A stretch of 64,000 bases of DNA from Cryptomeria japonica (lineage: Eukaryota > Streptophyta > Pinopsida > Cupressales > Cupressaceae), in assembly GCF_030272615.1 (NCBI RefSeq), contig NC_081406.1, forward strand, positions 482,019,900 through 482,083,899, in the 5' to 3' direction. Below the pieces are notes generated by a model, which saw nothing but the letters and a program-made list of their open reading frames with translations, had not been told where the DNA came from and did no database searches. Numbering within the stretch: the stretch's first letter is position 1; the number at the start of each line of letters is the position of its first letter. The translations under genes were made by a program, and so were the position numbers. Shown piece by piece: positions 26,164 to 38,818 of the stretch.

Positions 26164-29100
26164 TGTAGTGCTCCTCCCTGATTTATCTTGTCTTTTTGTA
26201 CATCAAAAGAACATGTTGATCTAGTTTAGTCTACTTTATGATGATTTGATGGTATCATGTTATTTAGTAACCCTATTTCATGATTGTATTGGATATGATG
26301 ATGGATCTATATTTGATCATTATTCATGATGGGTCATATTGCTTATGGGATTTTGATGACTTTATGATTATGCTAACCCTACTCTATGATTATGATGAAT
26401 GAGTTGATGCTATGATGTTTGTGATTGTCTTCTAATGTCTTTGTGATTAGAGACGATGTCACACCACTCAATGCGAGCACGATATGACGTTGTGATTCTC
26501 TATCACTTGCTTGATCATTTATGATCTATATGTGTTGTATAGATGTTGTATTGCGTTTAGTGGTGGATGCAGGATTGTAGGTATTGGACATCGACTCCAC
26601 CTAGTCTCACAGTTCTGAGCGTGTATTTATCCCAATGGCAAGTTGTTGGAGATGGCATGTGTTTCCCTCTCATACTCTAGGCTTAAGTTGATACCCTTGT
26701 CAATTAGTGTCTTGGCTTGAGTCATTGGTTTGCATCATGTGGTATGTTGTTCAACCTTATGTCAGGTTGCCTTATGAGTTTGCAATTATTTATTAATTAA
26801 TAATTAATCGATTTCTATAGTTTATAAATATTAAATTAAATCAATGGATGACATTAATATTTAATATTAATGTGTGATTATTATTATTATTGGAAAATAT
26901 TACTCATTAATGTTTATTTTATGGATTTATATTTTATTGGTTATTTGGAATTGTGGAAATTAATTAATCAATTACTACATATAGCCATTGGCGTAAATCA
27001 TTAAATAATGGTTAGTACGAATACAATATATTTATACATATCTATTTTCTGGGAGTTTATAATTAATTAATAATTAATTGGTGGATTTATATTAGTTGAT
27101 TATTTATGCTTATCAGTACATCCATTTATTTATTCATTATTTATTTGATTATTTTATATGTATGTGGGGGATATTTATAGTATTGAGTTTAACTTATATT
27201 GTCTAGAGTATTTATATGTATCTGTACATTTATTTATTTGTTTATTGTTTATCTATTTATTTATTTTTTACTCATCTATTTATTAGTTATTTATTATTTA
27301 TTTATATTGGTTTTGATTTATTATTTGAGCTTTTGATTTGTTGGATTATTTATTGTTTAATTACTGGATGGGTATCTATGTCTGTTTGTACATTTATCTT
27401 CTTTAATGATTATTTATTTATTATTGGATTATTTATTGTTTATCTAATTATTTATTGTTTTGATTATTTATTTATTTATTTGCATTCTTGTTTTATTTAT
27501 TTTCCATTATTCATGCACCTACCCCTTGTTATGATTAGCCCTCTTGGGAGTTGTGATTGTGAGGATTATATTATTTAATTATTTGTTTATTTATTTATGT
27601 TAATTGTGGTTTTGAATTTAATTGGACCATTTATTTATATTATCTTTCATTTATTTTATTGAGCTTTAATTTATTATTATTGTTTATTATATTATTATTA
27701 TTACATTCTCTTGTTACTAATTGAGTAATTAAATATTATTTTTATACCTACCCTATTATTTTATTGGTTGAGATTTGAGGGTAAGTAAATAATATTATTT
27801 TATATTCTTACCTCGATCTTTGGTGGGGGGCTTGGTATAGAATATATTTTATTGAAATATTTTTATTGGTGGATATTCTTCTGTAGTTTGGATGAGATTC
27901 TATTTATTGGTTTTGTGAGAATTTTTCTGGTGTGCTTCTTGATATCTTTTTGCGACTTTTAGATTTTAGAATTGCTTGGTTGGGTTGAATTTTGGAAAGC
28001 TTGTTGGTTTGGATTTTTGTTCTTCTACAAATGCATTACCATCACTCTACTTCCAGGTTGGAGATCTTTTTCCATTCTTGCATTTAATTTTTCAAAAGAG
28101 TTGTTTTCTTCGTGACTGCTAAAAGATTGTTTGGGGAGATTTGGGAATGAATGATTATTCTATTATCAGTCATTGGAAATAATATTTTGAGAAAAATATT
28201 TATATATGATTTTATGAATATTTGTGTTGTATTTCTGGAAAAGGGCATTTGTGTATGTTGATATGTAGATGCATTGTGATAACGGTTGGTTTTGTGAGGT
28301 TTATTTGTTGTTGCATATCTTGTCTTGTGTTCATTTAGTTTGATTAGATCTAGAGTGGCTATGTTTGTAATCTTTTCTGTGCAAGTTATTTCCGGTATAT
28401 GTTGGAATTCTTGGATGTGTTGTATTGTTGGCCTTAACAAGGATTTGTTTTGGTTTCTTATTGGCTTTTAGTGACTTCTGGGTCATATTTATGCCATTGT
28501 AAGGCCCATGCCCGAATATGGGCAAATTTGAGTATCTTTGTATCCCATTTTTCATGAGTCGGTCCCCTATTACAATAGCACTAAAACATAGAACAATAGC
28601 GCTACTCTGGACTACAACAACACCAAAGTAGTGTCAGCAAACTTTTTGGGATAGTTTTTGAGTCCCTTAGTTGATTTCTCTACTTGGTCTTCATTCCAAA
28701 GGCTTTCTTTGTTATGTTTGATGGATTTGGGGCACTATGCCATCCATTTGGGCTCCAAAAAGTGGTTTTTTGCGTGTCCATTGAGGTTTTGATATATTGC
28801 TCCAACAAGTTGAGTGATTCCTTGCTGTTGAGGATGGTTAATTGTAGCTCCAACAAGAGGTTATGTTGTGCCTCACTATGGAGGATCATTCTATGTTATT
28901 GGATTCATGTATTGCCCCTATTTATGTGTATTTGACATTCTTGAGGCTCTCTTTATTGTTTCATTTTGGCATTATGAGCTTATGGCTTGATCCTTGTTAA
29001 GTGACTCTTGGTTGTATGTTGATGGCTATCTTTGTGATTCGGTTGTATCAGTTTTGTAATGAATTTTGGATTATTTCCATGTTGAGCTTCATGTTGTTAT

Positions 29101-30823
29101 TGTGTTGTACTTTGTTGTTTTTTACCCTATGATTATGGTCCATGTTTGGGAGAGTGGGCTCTTGTATGTGTGGACCAAGGTCTTGAGAATTAGGCCTCTA
29201 AGAGGGGGTCTAGACTTGTTGGAACCACATGAAGAGTTTTATTGTAATTATAAGTGATAATATTAATTTGATTAGTGGGTTTGGGTATCTAGGAATTCAC
29301 TAAACAAGATATTAATTGGTTTTGTGACCCCACCTCATAGCCCTAGAAGCGTGCGTGCTCAAGATGAGCTTGGGAAGACCGCTGGAGCGGTAAACCAATC
29401 TCCCTTGAATGGATCCAAGCTTGAGTTGGTTCCACATGTCTATCAAGGTGAGGATTGACCTCTTCTTTTGTGAGGATAGCATGTGATGACACTCTTTCCC
29501 TACATGTGTCCATTATCCATATGCCTTGATTTGTTGATTATGCCTCTGGAAGTTTGGTTGCTTTGATTTAGCTATGTGATATGATTTGGTTGTTGTATTC
29601 TTATGTTGGAGTCTTGTGATTTCATGTTGTATCCTATGATTGTTAGGTGTCATATTAGGTCTTGAGTGTGGGTTGGAACCTTATGTCATCTGCTAGCATG
29701 GGGGGTGGTTCCTATTTGGTTCCACATGGTTGGGTGGCTTGATGCCTTCTACCATTGGGATATTCTTTTTGGATATTAGTGTGCGTGGATTTGGATCTAT
29801 AGTATCTCATCATGAGTTTGGATTCTTGGAGCATATTTATGTAATCATAATTGATATCATGTGTTATGAAAGATGGAAATGTAAATAAGACTATGTAATC
29901 AACGTATTGAGATCATGTATTATAGAACATGTAGTAAGTTTAATTTCTAAATGAAATGTATTGAATAAGATTTGTGTAAATGGATATTCTATTGTAGATG
30001 TTGTTATTGATTAGAAAGGAATTAAATGATTTATAGATATGTATGCTATGTATTGAGTGTATTTTATGGACAGTAGTGATTATGTTAATTATCATATATG
30101 CCTTGATTTGAAAAATGTTAATCTACAATATTAGATATCTTGAGATATGGAAGTTAAGGGAGCAGTTGTGGTTCGTATGGAAATATGGCTTTTTATTATG
30201 CGGATGTCCTTTGGTGCTTATTTCTATGTATTAGAGATATTACCATATTACAATATAAATGAGGAATATGAATATGTGTCTATGTAAATTGTTTTATTAA
30301 GAATTAGGGTGGGATGTAGCAAAGAGACTATGTGCTTTCTCCATGTGCTCTTATATAAGTGAAGTTGATATAGAAGAACTATGCTATTTTTATAAGATGA
30401 TGTATTCATATGTGGTTCATATTATAGATATGTTTATCATGTTGAGAATAAAATCCTATTTTTAAATTAAGGGATTGAAATATTAGATTATATTTATTCT
30501 TGTAGAATCATTTGACTCTCAAACCTATTTAGTAGATTGGAATCCTATTTGGATGTAGATAAGTACTTGCTACTAAGATCTTGCATATGGCTATGGATAG
30601 TATTCTTGATGAGTTGTGCTTAAGGAAATAATCAAATACCATTAGTAAAAGAAGGATAAATGCATTTAGTCTCATGATGTGTTAAGTGTTCAAATGAGAA
30701 AAGATGGGTATTAGAAATATTCGATTGGTATTTAAAAAATGAACCTTAGAAATAGTATGAAAGGGAATAGAGTTAAGCATATTCATTAATGTTTTGCATG
30801 GGAAGTAAATGTTTAGTTGGATG

Positions 30824-31717
30824 TGTTGGAAATTGACACTCATTTGATTGGTTTCATATGTTGTCATTGATGGCAACATGTTCCAGCTTCATATTTTGGT
30901 TTTGTTGTTCATCGACAGACACTTCACCGGTACCGACACTGGCACCGGCAGGTATCTTCATCGGTAGGAAGGATTATTTGGGTATTGGCATTGAAGGCCG
31001 ATGTGATTTACATTCAGGGTATCGGCATAGGAGGTCGACATCATTAGGATATATTGAAATTGACAATTCATTTTGATATTTATGTATATATGTAATAAAC
31101 CGACATGTATAATCATTTTGTAATTATCTCTAGAAGCCGGCATGAGTCAAGGATTGTAAGGGTATACAAGTCAGTTGATTAGATCATTTTGAGGAATGAT
31201 ATGGAGATTGATGTTGTGTGTAATGTGAATATCATGAGGACATTTATGTAGAAGTTTATTCTAGAAAGGGTTAAGGGTTTCAGAACCAGAATAGTCAGAG
31301 CTTGAACCAAAACTCTATCAGGCATAGCAGGTGCATTAAATGAGTGAAGTTTTACATTTTTTTTATTCAAAGTGACTGTAGTCAATGAGACTCTTTTGTG
31401 ACGAGCAGTGTGCTCTAGGCTGTAAGCCTTCCTGCAAGTGAAGGCCCCATATTATGTAATATCTTTTTATATTGCCAGTCGATTGATATTGTGAGTCACA
31501 AATCCTACCGTGGTTTTTCCTCTTTGAGGTTTTCCATGTATAATTCTCTGTGTTATGGTATTCATTTGTGTGATTGGCTTATTGATTGCTTTACTTCTTT
31601 CAATTATATGTGTATCAGTTTACCGGTTGGTGAATGCATGTTATAATAAGGTTAAAATTGAACATTCCAGTAGAACATTGATTCACCCCCCTCTCTCAGT
31701 GTTCTTGGTTTCCAATA
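30824..31717 (+). repeat. Element B 5' LTR
   Basis: 894 bp, start TGTTGGAAATTGACACTCAT, end TTTCCAATA (worn CAACA). Contains ACCGTGGTTTTTCC and GATTCACCCCCCTCTCTCAG blocks near the 3' end. Matches 36668-37558. Confidence 0.9.
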
Positions 31718-31719
31718 AT

Positions 31720-31732
31720 TGGTATAAGAGCC
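31720..31732 (+). promoter_or_regulatory. Element B primer-binding site
   Basis: TGGTATAAGAGCC two bases after the LTR, one change from the initiator-Met site TGGTATCAGAGCC. Confidence 0.85.
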
Positions 31733-31734
31733 TT

Positions 31735-32907
31735 ATGCCTCAGAGAAAGTCTAACAGCTTGAGGAAGATCTTGAATCTAGAATCCATGGATATGAGTTTG
31801 GAGAAGCAATTTGAGGTAGCACTTGAAGATTATGATGCTAAAAGGATGAAGACCTTGAAGTTACAAGATGAATTGAATTTTGCCAAGGAATTCATTCTTA
31901 TCCTGCAAGAGAGGTTGTCATCTGTTGATGCTAGGAGGAAGGAACTTCTGCAAAATCAGGATAATGAAGAGAAAGATGCCCTTAATGAAAGATGTTAGAA
32001 GTTGAGTTAGGAGAATATGGTCATGAGGAATGAAATGCAAACCCTAACTATGAGGATGTCAAAGGAGATTTAAAACCGGAAGATGAATTAAGAAAAACTT
32101 GGGAGATCTCTGAAAGATAGATCTGAAGAATGCATCCGATTGGCTCATGAAAATGATATGTTGAGAACAAAATTAGTGCAATCCCAAAGAAATGAACAAG
32201 AACTTTAAAGACAGATGATAATTCTGAGAGATGATTTGACTATTTCAAGTGAGTACAAGGATAAATTCAAGGTTAGTTCAACACAACTTGATGAATTATT
32301 GAAAAGCCAAAGACAGAATGGAGATTCCAATGGACTTGGATTTGAACAAGGTCAAAGTTTCGGTACTGCAAATGAAGACCAGAAATAGAAGACACTTGTA
32401 AGGAAACTTAATGCTTACAAATTTAATAGTAGATGCTTTGTTTGTAATAAATTTGGTCACATGGCTAGGCAATCTAGAAATCGAGCAAATCAGAACTATA
32501 ATTTTACTCCCGGTCAATGTTCTAAATGCAATAAGTATGGTCATAAGAAAAAAGAGTGAAAAATGAATGTTGAATGTTATGCATGTGGAAAATTTGGACA
32601 TATGGCTAATCAGTGCAGGTCAAGCAATTATACTAGTTATAGCAAAACAATTCAAAAGAACAATGTTACATGCTATGCATGCAACAGGATTGGATACATA
32701 GCTAAGTTTTGTAGAAGCAAAAATGTACCGGTTAGCAATGATGGTTCAAATGATAAAGGGAAAGAGAAGGTCAATGAAATCCAACAAGATCATATCAAGA
32801 AATGGGTCAGGAAGTCAGATGATCAATCAGCAGATGGGAATGCTCTAGTTATTCAACCGACAAAGGAGATTGCTCCTGCACTGATAGGAATCTCATCTGA
32901 TAACTAA
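31735..32907 (+). pseudogene. Element B gag-like ORF with four zinc knuckles
   Basis: The whole 391-codon ORF stays in one frame with seven internal stops. At least two are Gln codons in element A (CAG to TAG, around 31996 and 32008). The likely true start is MDMSLEK at 31786, because the first ATG lies 3 nt after the primer site. The N-terminal half is helical (LKLQDELNFAKEFILILQER). The four knuckles lie at 32431-32713: CFVCNKFGHMARQ with the last Cys now Ser, CSKCNKYGHKKKE followed by a stop in place of Cys, CYACGKFGHMANQC intact, and CYACNRIGYIAKFC with His now Tyr. The tail is basic (GKEKVNEIQQDHIKKWVRKS). Confidence 0.82.
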
Positions 32908-33264
32908 GGCAGATGCCTTAGGGGTAGGAAAATCTCATGAAAATATTGCATAAGCCCCAGAAAGGAGATCTAGAAGATGTTCCAAACATTGGAAAATGTT
33001 TATCCGGTATGGAGATGTTCGGTCGAGATCCAGTATGTTCAACCGGAAGTCATTCATATCAATGATAGATTAGGGTTTCTTGAAGGTTAAAAGGTTGAAT
33101 CCACTTCATTTTTGATCACCTTGCATTCAAAGCTATTAAGAGCGAGTCTAAGGTGATTCAATGTGATCAGATATCTTCTTCAACGATTCCACCAACGATC
33201 AAAAGAGTTCTTTAGGTTTAACCGACAACCATTTCTCAGGTACTTATTGAATTCATCTTTCATC

Positions 33265-36200
33265 ATGGAAGAGGGATCATCCTCTACACCTACTTTTATT
33301 GCAAATCCTACTGTTGTCGAGGTTAAAGATCATCCTAGGCCAATTTTCAAGCAATGTTCGCATATTGCCACCTTGGATGATTTGGTTGCCACATTTTCTC
33401 ATGTTCTGGAAGGAGTTGTTTATGTGGAAGATGTCACAACATACATTCACTGCCACATTAAGGATCTGGGTACTAGTGACATCAAGAGCATGTATATGAG
33501 CAAGTTGATGGGAGACTCTTGAAAGATCAAGCTCAAGTATAAACACATTGAGGATCTAGGGTTTACTGGCATTCTGGATATCCTTGAATTTGAAGATGAG
33601 ATCATTAGATATATATTGAGCAGAGTTCATGGGGAATTCATTTAGTTGGATAGACCTTACAATATCATGAAGGAGGCCATTAGGGACAACACTAATTTGC
33701 CATAGATTGGTCAACATCTAGAGAAAAATATTTCTAATGATTAGGTTAACAAACTCACTAGTGCAACTTCGGATCAATGATTGATGAGGGTCAGCACCAT
33801 CATTGATAGAGACATCAGATTTGGTAGCAAGATCATTGGGTACAAGGTAACTCAATCCAATCGTCTCAACTCTATTTCCAGCTCCTGCATATATGTTGCA
33901 CATAAGATCTCTATGGATGGATGTTAGATGAGTTGTTAATTAACTTTGGGAAGATCAAAGAAGAGAAGAAGGGGACATTCCAGTATGGGAATCTTATTGT
34001 CTGTTTGATGCTATTTTTCATTAATGAAACTTCCGGTTTTGGGAAGAGACAATAGGAATTTGATATCCTGATAGGAAGACAACAAAAACAATCTATTGCT
34101 ACTTTGGGTAGTCAGTGAGATGATAAGGTTTGGGGTTACTTCAAGGCATTCTAGAAGGCAATGAAATCTAGAGAGAGGGTTCCTAAGCACATTTTTGATA
34201 AATACTCAACCGAGATCATCTTTATGGTCAAAAAGGATAAACCTTAATGGAAGTAGTTAAACCCCAGAAGATATGGATAGAAGAGATGGGATATGAGGTT
34301 GATGCTCAGATTTTGGATGCTTATGCAAAGATGTTAATTGATGCTTATATTGATGAGACTAAAAAATCCTTTGGTACTGCAAAACAAAAGAAACAAGAGG
34401 TTCAAACAGAAAGGAAAGGCCAACAAATTTGTTGAACAAGTATCTTAGGACATCAAAGCATTAATGGATGTTGTTCCAGAAAAAGGAAGGAAGAGGAAAG
34501 AGCCTAAAGTCTTCATTGAGCCTATTCCATCAGACTCTGAAACTGAAGATGACACACCTTTATTATTCAAGAGGGTATTGAGGAAGAAAGGTGAGGGGTC
34601 TAAGGAGGAAGCAAGGAAGCAATTGGTAAAGAAGGTCACAATCAAGGTACCGGCAAAGAAAAGAGCTCCAAAGGAAACGCCTTCTGCTCCATCTAGTACT
34701 GGAAGAAGAAATAAGATGGATGACACAGACCTTGTAATTGTATCTGGTAATGTAACTATTATTCCACCCAAGACTTGTGCAAAATTGCTAGATTAAATCA
34801 CTAAGGATGGTATGTTGAAAAATGTACAATTCTATTATGAGAATTTAGATTATGATGAGAAGAGATAAATTGAGGAAGATGTTTTGTTATATCTGGATAT
34901 ATTTAAGAAAGATTTTTTGGAAATTGAGAAGAAAATACCAGCACAACTATATGACAACCTAGATGTTAGAATATTATCAACTATGGAGGAGGACAAGCAC
35001 ATAAAGATTCAAGCGTTATTGACTACTTGTGGATCCATTACTCCAAATGAGTTGGATATGACACTTGAAGCTGCAGAGAGAATAATTTTTTGAAGCAAGC
35101 ACATGATAGTTAGTCTTATGTTAGGAAGGGTTAATGAAATAATCACTGAGACCCACAAGGCATGGGTTCAATTCTTTGTTGAAACCTTGGTTTCTAGACT
35201 TCACTGAAAGCTAAAAAAGACACCAATGACATCCTGGTTGAAGGGAAAGGCAAAGGTATAGTGGGTACCTCATCCACAATTTTGAAAGAGAATAAGGCAT
35301 TTGATGTAGAGCGCCCGATAGAATCTAATGTACAAGAGACAAAGGTGATACTGAAAATGTGGAGATATCAGTAGATTAACAGAGTGTACAAGTTACAAAT
35401 GTTGAGGATAATAGTCTCTAGATCAGAATGTATAAGTCAAGGATACAGTTTATGTGGAACAAATAATAACTGATATTGCACCAAGTGGCAAAGCCATCGA
35501 TGAAAAAGAGGAAGCTATTAAAGTTAATCAACCATCAAAAGAGAAGAAAGAGGAATCTGGCAAGGAGCCAGTAGCGAACACATCATTGTTGTCAATTGAC
35601 ACCTCATAAGTAGAGCAGAAGAGCATAACTAAGATGAGTTCTACTGATCTCATGATGATGTCTACTTAGAAGATGATGAAGGAAGGATCTATGGACAAAG
35701 GAATTATTGATCAATCAATCCCAATTTTGCATTGATTTGTCCCGGAGTGCCATTTTGACAAAGGAGCAAGCCCATCTGACAAGATCAAAATAATAACAGA
35801 GTACATTTCTAAGGACTTTCAATCTTTACAACAGATATCTAACCGACGGGAATTGGAGAGATTCACACAAGATAAGAGAGCTACTTTTGATCAAATGATT
35901 GAATAAGAGAAGAAAGAGATTACTGATAAATTGAAGGTAATTGATAATGCTTTAAGGAAATGTACTAATATATATAGAATATGTTGTAACATAGGTTTAC
36001 TTGCTATAGATATAGATAAAGGGATTAAGGATTCTCAAGAGAAAATTGTAGGTATAGTCAATTCTTTTGATGGTTCAAATTATTTGACTATATCTATTGA
36101 TGGTCAGATTTTGGTATTAGAAGATCAAGTTTCAGCTCTTGAAAGGGAAAAAGACAAACTTATAAGGAGAGCTAAAGGGCTCAGAGTATTGGTGAGTCCC

Positions 36201-36410
36201 TGGTTGGACTCCTTGAGTGTACATAAGAAGGAATGCATTGATATAGTTGATAAGCCCACACCAGCAAAGCTTAAGGATAAAGAGTCATATGTTCACATGC
36301 TTAATGGACTTGTATCTATTTCTGGCACATCCAAATCAATTTGGGATACCTATCTAGAGCTTTTGGATAAATCCTATCTGGAAATTTTCAAGTATATTCA
36401 GCTCAGGTAA
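33265..36410 (+). pseudogene. Element B ORF2, unknown protein, decayed
   Basis: Homologous to ORF2 of element A, about 1,050 codons from an ATG at 33265 to the stop at 36410, with several stops and frameshifts. Segments: IATLDDLVATFSHVLEGVVY and YIHCHIKDLGTSDIKSMYMS (33265-33522); PQKIWIEEMGYEVDAQILDA (34247-34435); an acidic then basic segment, PIPSDSETEDDTPLL and KKVTIKVPAKKRAPKE (34464-34796), which could hold a nuclear localisation signal; MEEDKHIKIQALLTTCGSIT (34884-35093); and a helical C-terminus with ILVLEDQVSALEREKDKLIR (35931-36410). There is no enzyme motif that I recognise. It could be an extended structural protein, an envelope-independent accessory ORF, or a captured host gene. 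Confidence 0.7.
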
Positions 36411-36655
36411 AATATTTTGGGACACATTCTTTGTATAGACTTTCATTCTTCGTCCTAGTTTTTGGTATTTTTTTTGGTATTGGTGTCAAAGGAGGAGGTA
36501 TATGTGAAAAATATATCCTTGACATTAGGTGATATAGAGTATTTTGTATAGATCATGATCACATATGGATATTCAGCTCAGGGGGAGCAATCTCAGGGTG
36601 AAACCGACAGATGGAAACCATTATCATTTTTCACATGAGTGTTGTCATCAATGCC

Positions 36656-36667
36656 AAAGGGGGAGAT
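36656..36667 (+). promoter_or_regulatory. Element B polypurine tract
   Basis: AAAGGGGGAGAT directly before the 3' LTR, preceded by ATCAATGCC as in element A and the copia element. Confidence 0.88.
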
Positions 36668-37558
36668 TGTTGGCAATTGACACTCATTTGATTAGTTTCA
36701 TATATTTTCATTGATGGCAACATATTCTGGCTTCATATTTTGGTTTGGTTGTTCACCAACAGACACTTCACCGACACTGGTACCGATAGGTATCTTCACT
36801 AGTTGGAAGGGTTCTTTGGGTACCGGCATTGAAGGAAGACATGATTTACATCTAGGGTACTGACATAGGAGGTCGACATCATTGGGAGATCCGACAATTG
36901 ATAATTGATTTTGATATTTATGTATATATGTAATGAGCATGCATGTATAATCATTTTGTAATTATCTATGTAAGATGACATGAGTCATGAAGGATTGTAA
37001 GGGTATATAGGTGACTTGATTAGATCATTTTGAAGAATGATATAGAGATTGATGTTGTGTGTAATGCGAAGATCATGAGGAAATTTATGTAGAAGGTTAT
37101 TCCGGTAAGGGTTTAGGGTTTCAGAACTGGAACAGTCAAAGTTTGAACCAGAACTCTATCAGGCATATAAGATGCATTAAATGAGTTCAGTTTTATGTTT
37201 TCTTATTCAAAGTGACTGTAGTCATTGAGACTCTTTTGTGATAAGCAGTGTCCTCTAAGTTGTAAGCCTTCCTGCAAGTGCAAGCCCCCATATTATGTAA
37301 TATCTTTTCATATGGCCAGTGGATTGATATTGTGGGTCACAAATCCCACCATGGTTTTTCCTCTTTGTGGTTTTCCACGTATAATTCTCTGTGTTATGGT
37401 ATTCATTTGTGTGATTGGCTTATTAATTGCTTTACTTATTTCAATTATATATTTACTGATTTACCAATTGGTGAATGCATGTTATAATAAGGTTAAAATT
37501 GGATATTCCAGTAGAACACCGATTCACCCTCCCCTCTTAGTGTTCTTGGATTCCAACA
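36668..37558 (+). repeat. Element B 3' LTR
   Basis: 891 bp, start TGTTGGCAATTGACACTC, end TTGGATTCCAACA. Near-copy of 30824-31717. Confidence 0.9.
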
Positions 37559-37789
37559 GGATGATAGTATATGGTATTCTAGATGGATATGTGATGTGTT
37601 AGTTTAATGTCAAGTAGTGACGTTGAGATACCCTAGGGAATGGAGATGCATTATATGGTTTTATTATGTAGTTATGTTAATGATTAAATAGAAGTTCCAC
37701 TTGCATAGTATGATTCTATGGTTATGTTCTTGTTGATTTATGTATTCATGTATATAGTTAACGATGCATTCATAGATAATGGTAGTAGC

Positions 37790-38804
37790 CGTGTGTGTGA
37801 AAAGTGGACCTATATTTGTATCTGTATTTGAATACACAACACTTCAATTAATTCATTAGATGCATGGTTAGTAAATCTATAATCAATAATGAACAATAAA
37901 CCATCACAAGGTGACCTATTGCCTTCTAGTAGATGCAAGTTTAGTCTTGCTCTCAGATTTCATATGCAATACTAGTGACTAGACAACATCTAAATGAAGG
38001 ATTTAATCTATATGTATGAAATTGAGCTAAATGAATGCAAGATTTAAGCTAGATATGCAAGATTAGTCTAACATGATTTAAGCAATATTAAGCTAGATGA
38101 CTTAATAATTATGCAATAAAGAATATGTAATATCTCAATGCACAAATCTCAATGAGCCTAGAGAAAAAATATGATAACAATATATTCTCCAGGATCTTTG
38201 AATGAGAGATGAGAGCCTGAATTTATAGAAAATTCAAAAAGAAACCAACAGCTGAGATCAAATGATGATGAGCGGTCAAGATTTTCCAAGAGGAAGCACA
38301 ATCCAGGTGAATTGATGTGATTGTCTGCTTTTCTCGGTTTTAAAGGAAATTGAACTAAAATTAAGATAAAATTAAAAAAAACTGATTTCTATTTCATTCA
38401 ATTTTGAGATTTAATTATTTTAATTGCTTTCTCTAATATTTTTCAATTTTTTATTCTTTTTTCAAGATTATCTCCATTTGATTTCTTTTCTCAATTTAAT
38501 TTTTTTTCCCAATTAATTCCTTTTTTGATGATTTAATGGAAAATTGATTTATTTAATTAAATATACTAGTATATTTAATAAAAATAAATAAGATAATTGT
38601 TTAAAAATGATTTACTTGAAATGATCAATTAATTAAATATTTATTTAATTAATTCAGAGTGATTAATTTGCCATGTGAAATTGATGATTTGAGAAATTAA
38701 TTGTGTGCTCAAGATTAATTTTAATTCCCTTTGGTTAGAACCTTGGTGATGTTGTCGAGACTAGGGGGCCTATGGTTTTAGATGACCATTTTTAGGGTAT
38801 TACA
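37790..38804 (-). repeat. Tat-2 3' LTR
   Basis: 1015 bp. The outer terminal TG has become CG at 37790-37791 when aligned with TGTGTGTATG at 50018, and the inner end is GGGTATTACA. A TATA-like ATTTATAGAA (complement TTCTATAAAT) lies at 38221-38230. Confidence 0.9.
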
Positions 38805-38818
38805 TTTTCCCCTCTTTG
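38805..38818 (-). promoter_or_regulatory. Tat-2 polypurine tract
   Basis: The minus strand reads TCAAAGAGGGGAAAA directly before the LTR start TGTAATACCC. Confidence 0.88.

Larger units (their letters stand above)
30824..37558 (+). mobile_element. Element B: second copy of the A family
   Basis: A plus-strand element of 6735 bp flanked by GGATG (30819-30823 and 37559-37563). The 5' LTR of the host element shows the empty site near 21220. LTRs are 30824-31717 and 36668-37558. It has a Met-type primer site, a polypurine tract, the four-knuckle gag-like ORF and the long unknown ORF, in the same order as element A. There is no pol. A and B are inverted relative to each other, in the two LTRs of the same host element, about 13 kb apart. 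Confidence 0.88.

Noticed and set aside
27216-27578. A 120-codon ORF rich in Tyr, Phe, Ile and Leu, resembling a membrane protein
   Set aside because: It is the AT-rich TTTATT zone of the LARD 3' LTR. The 5' copy has only a partial counterpart, with no sign of codon-level conservation.
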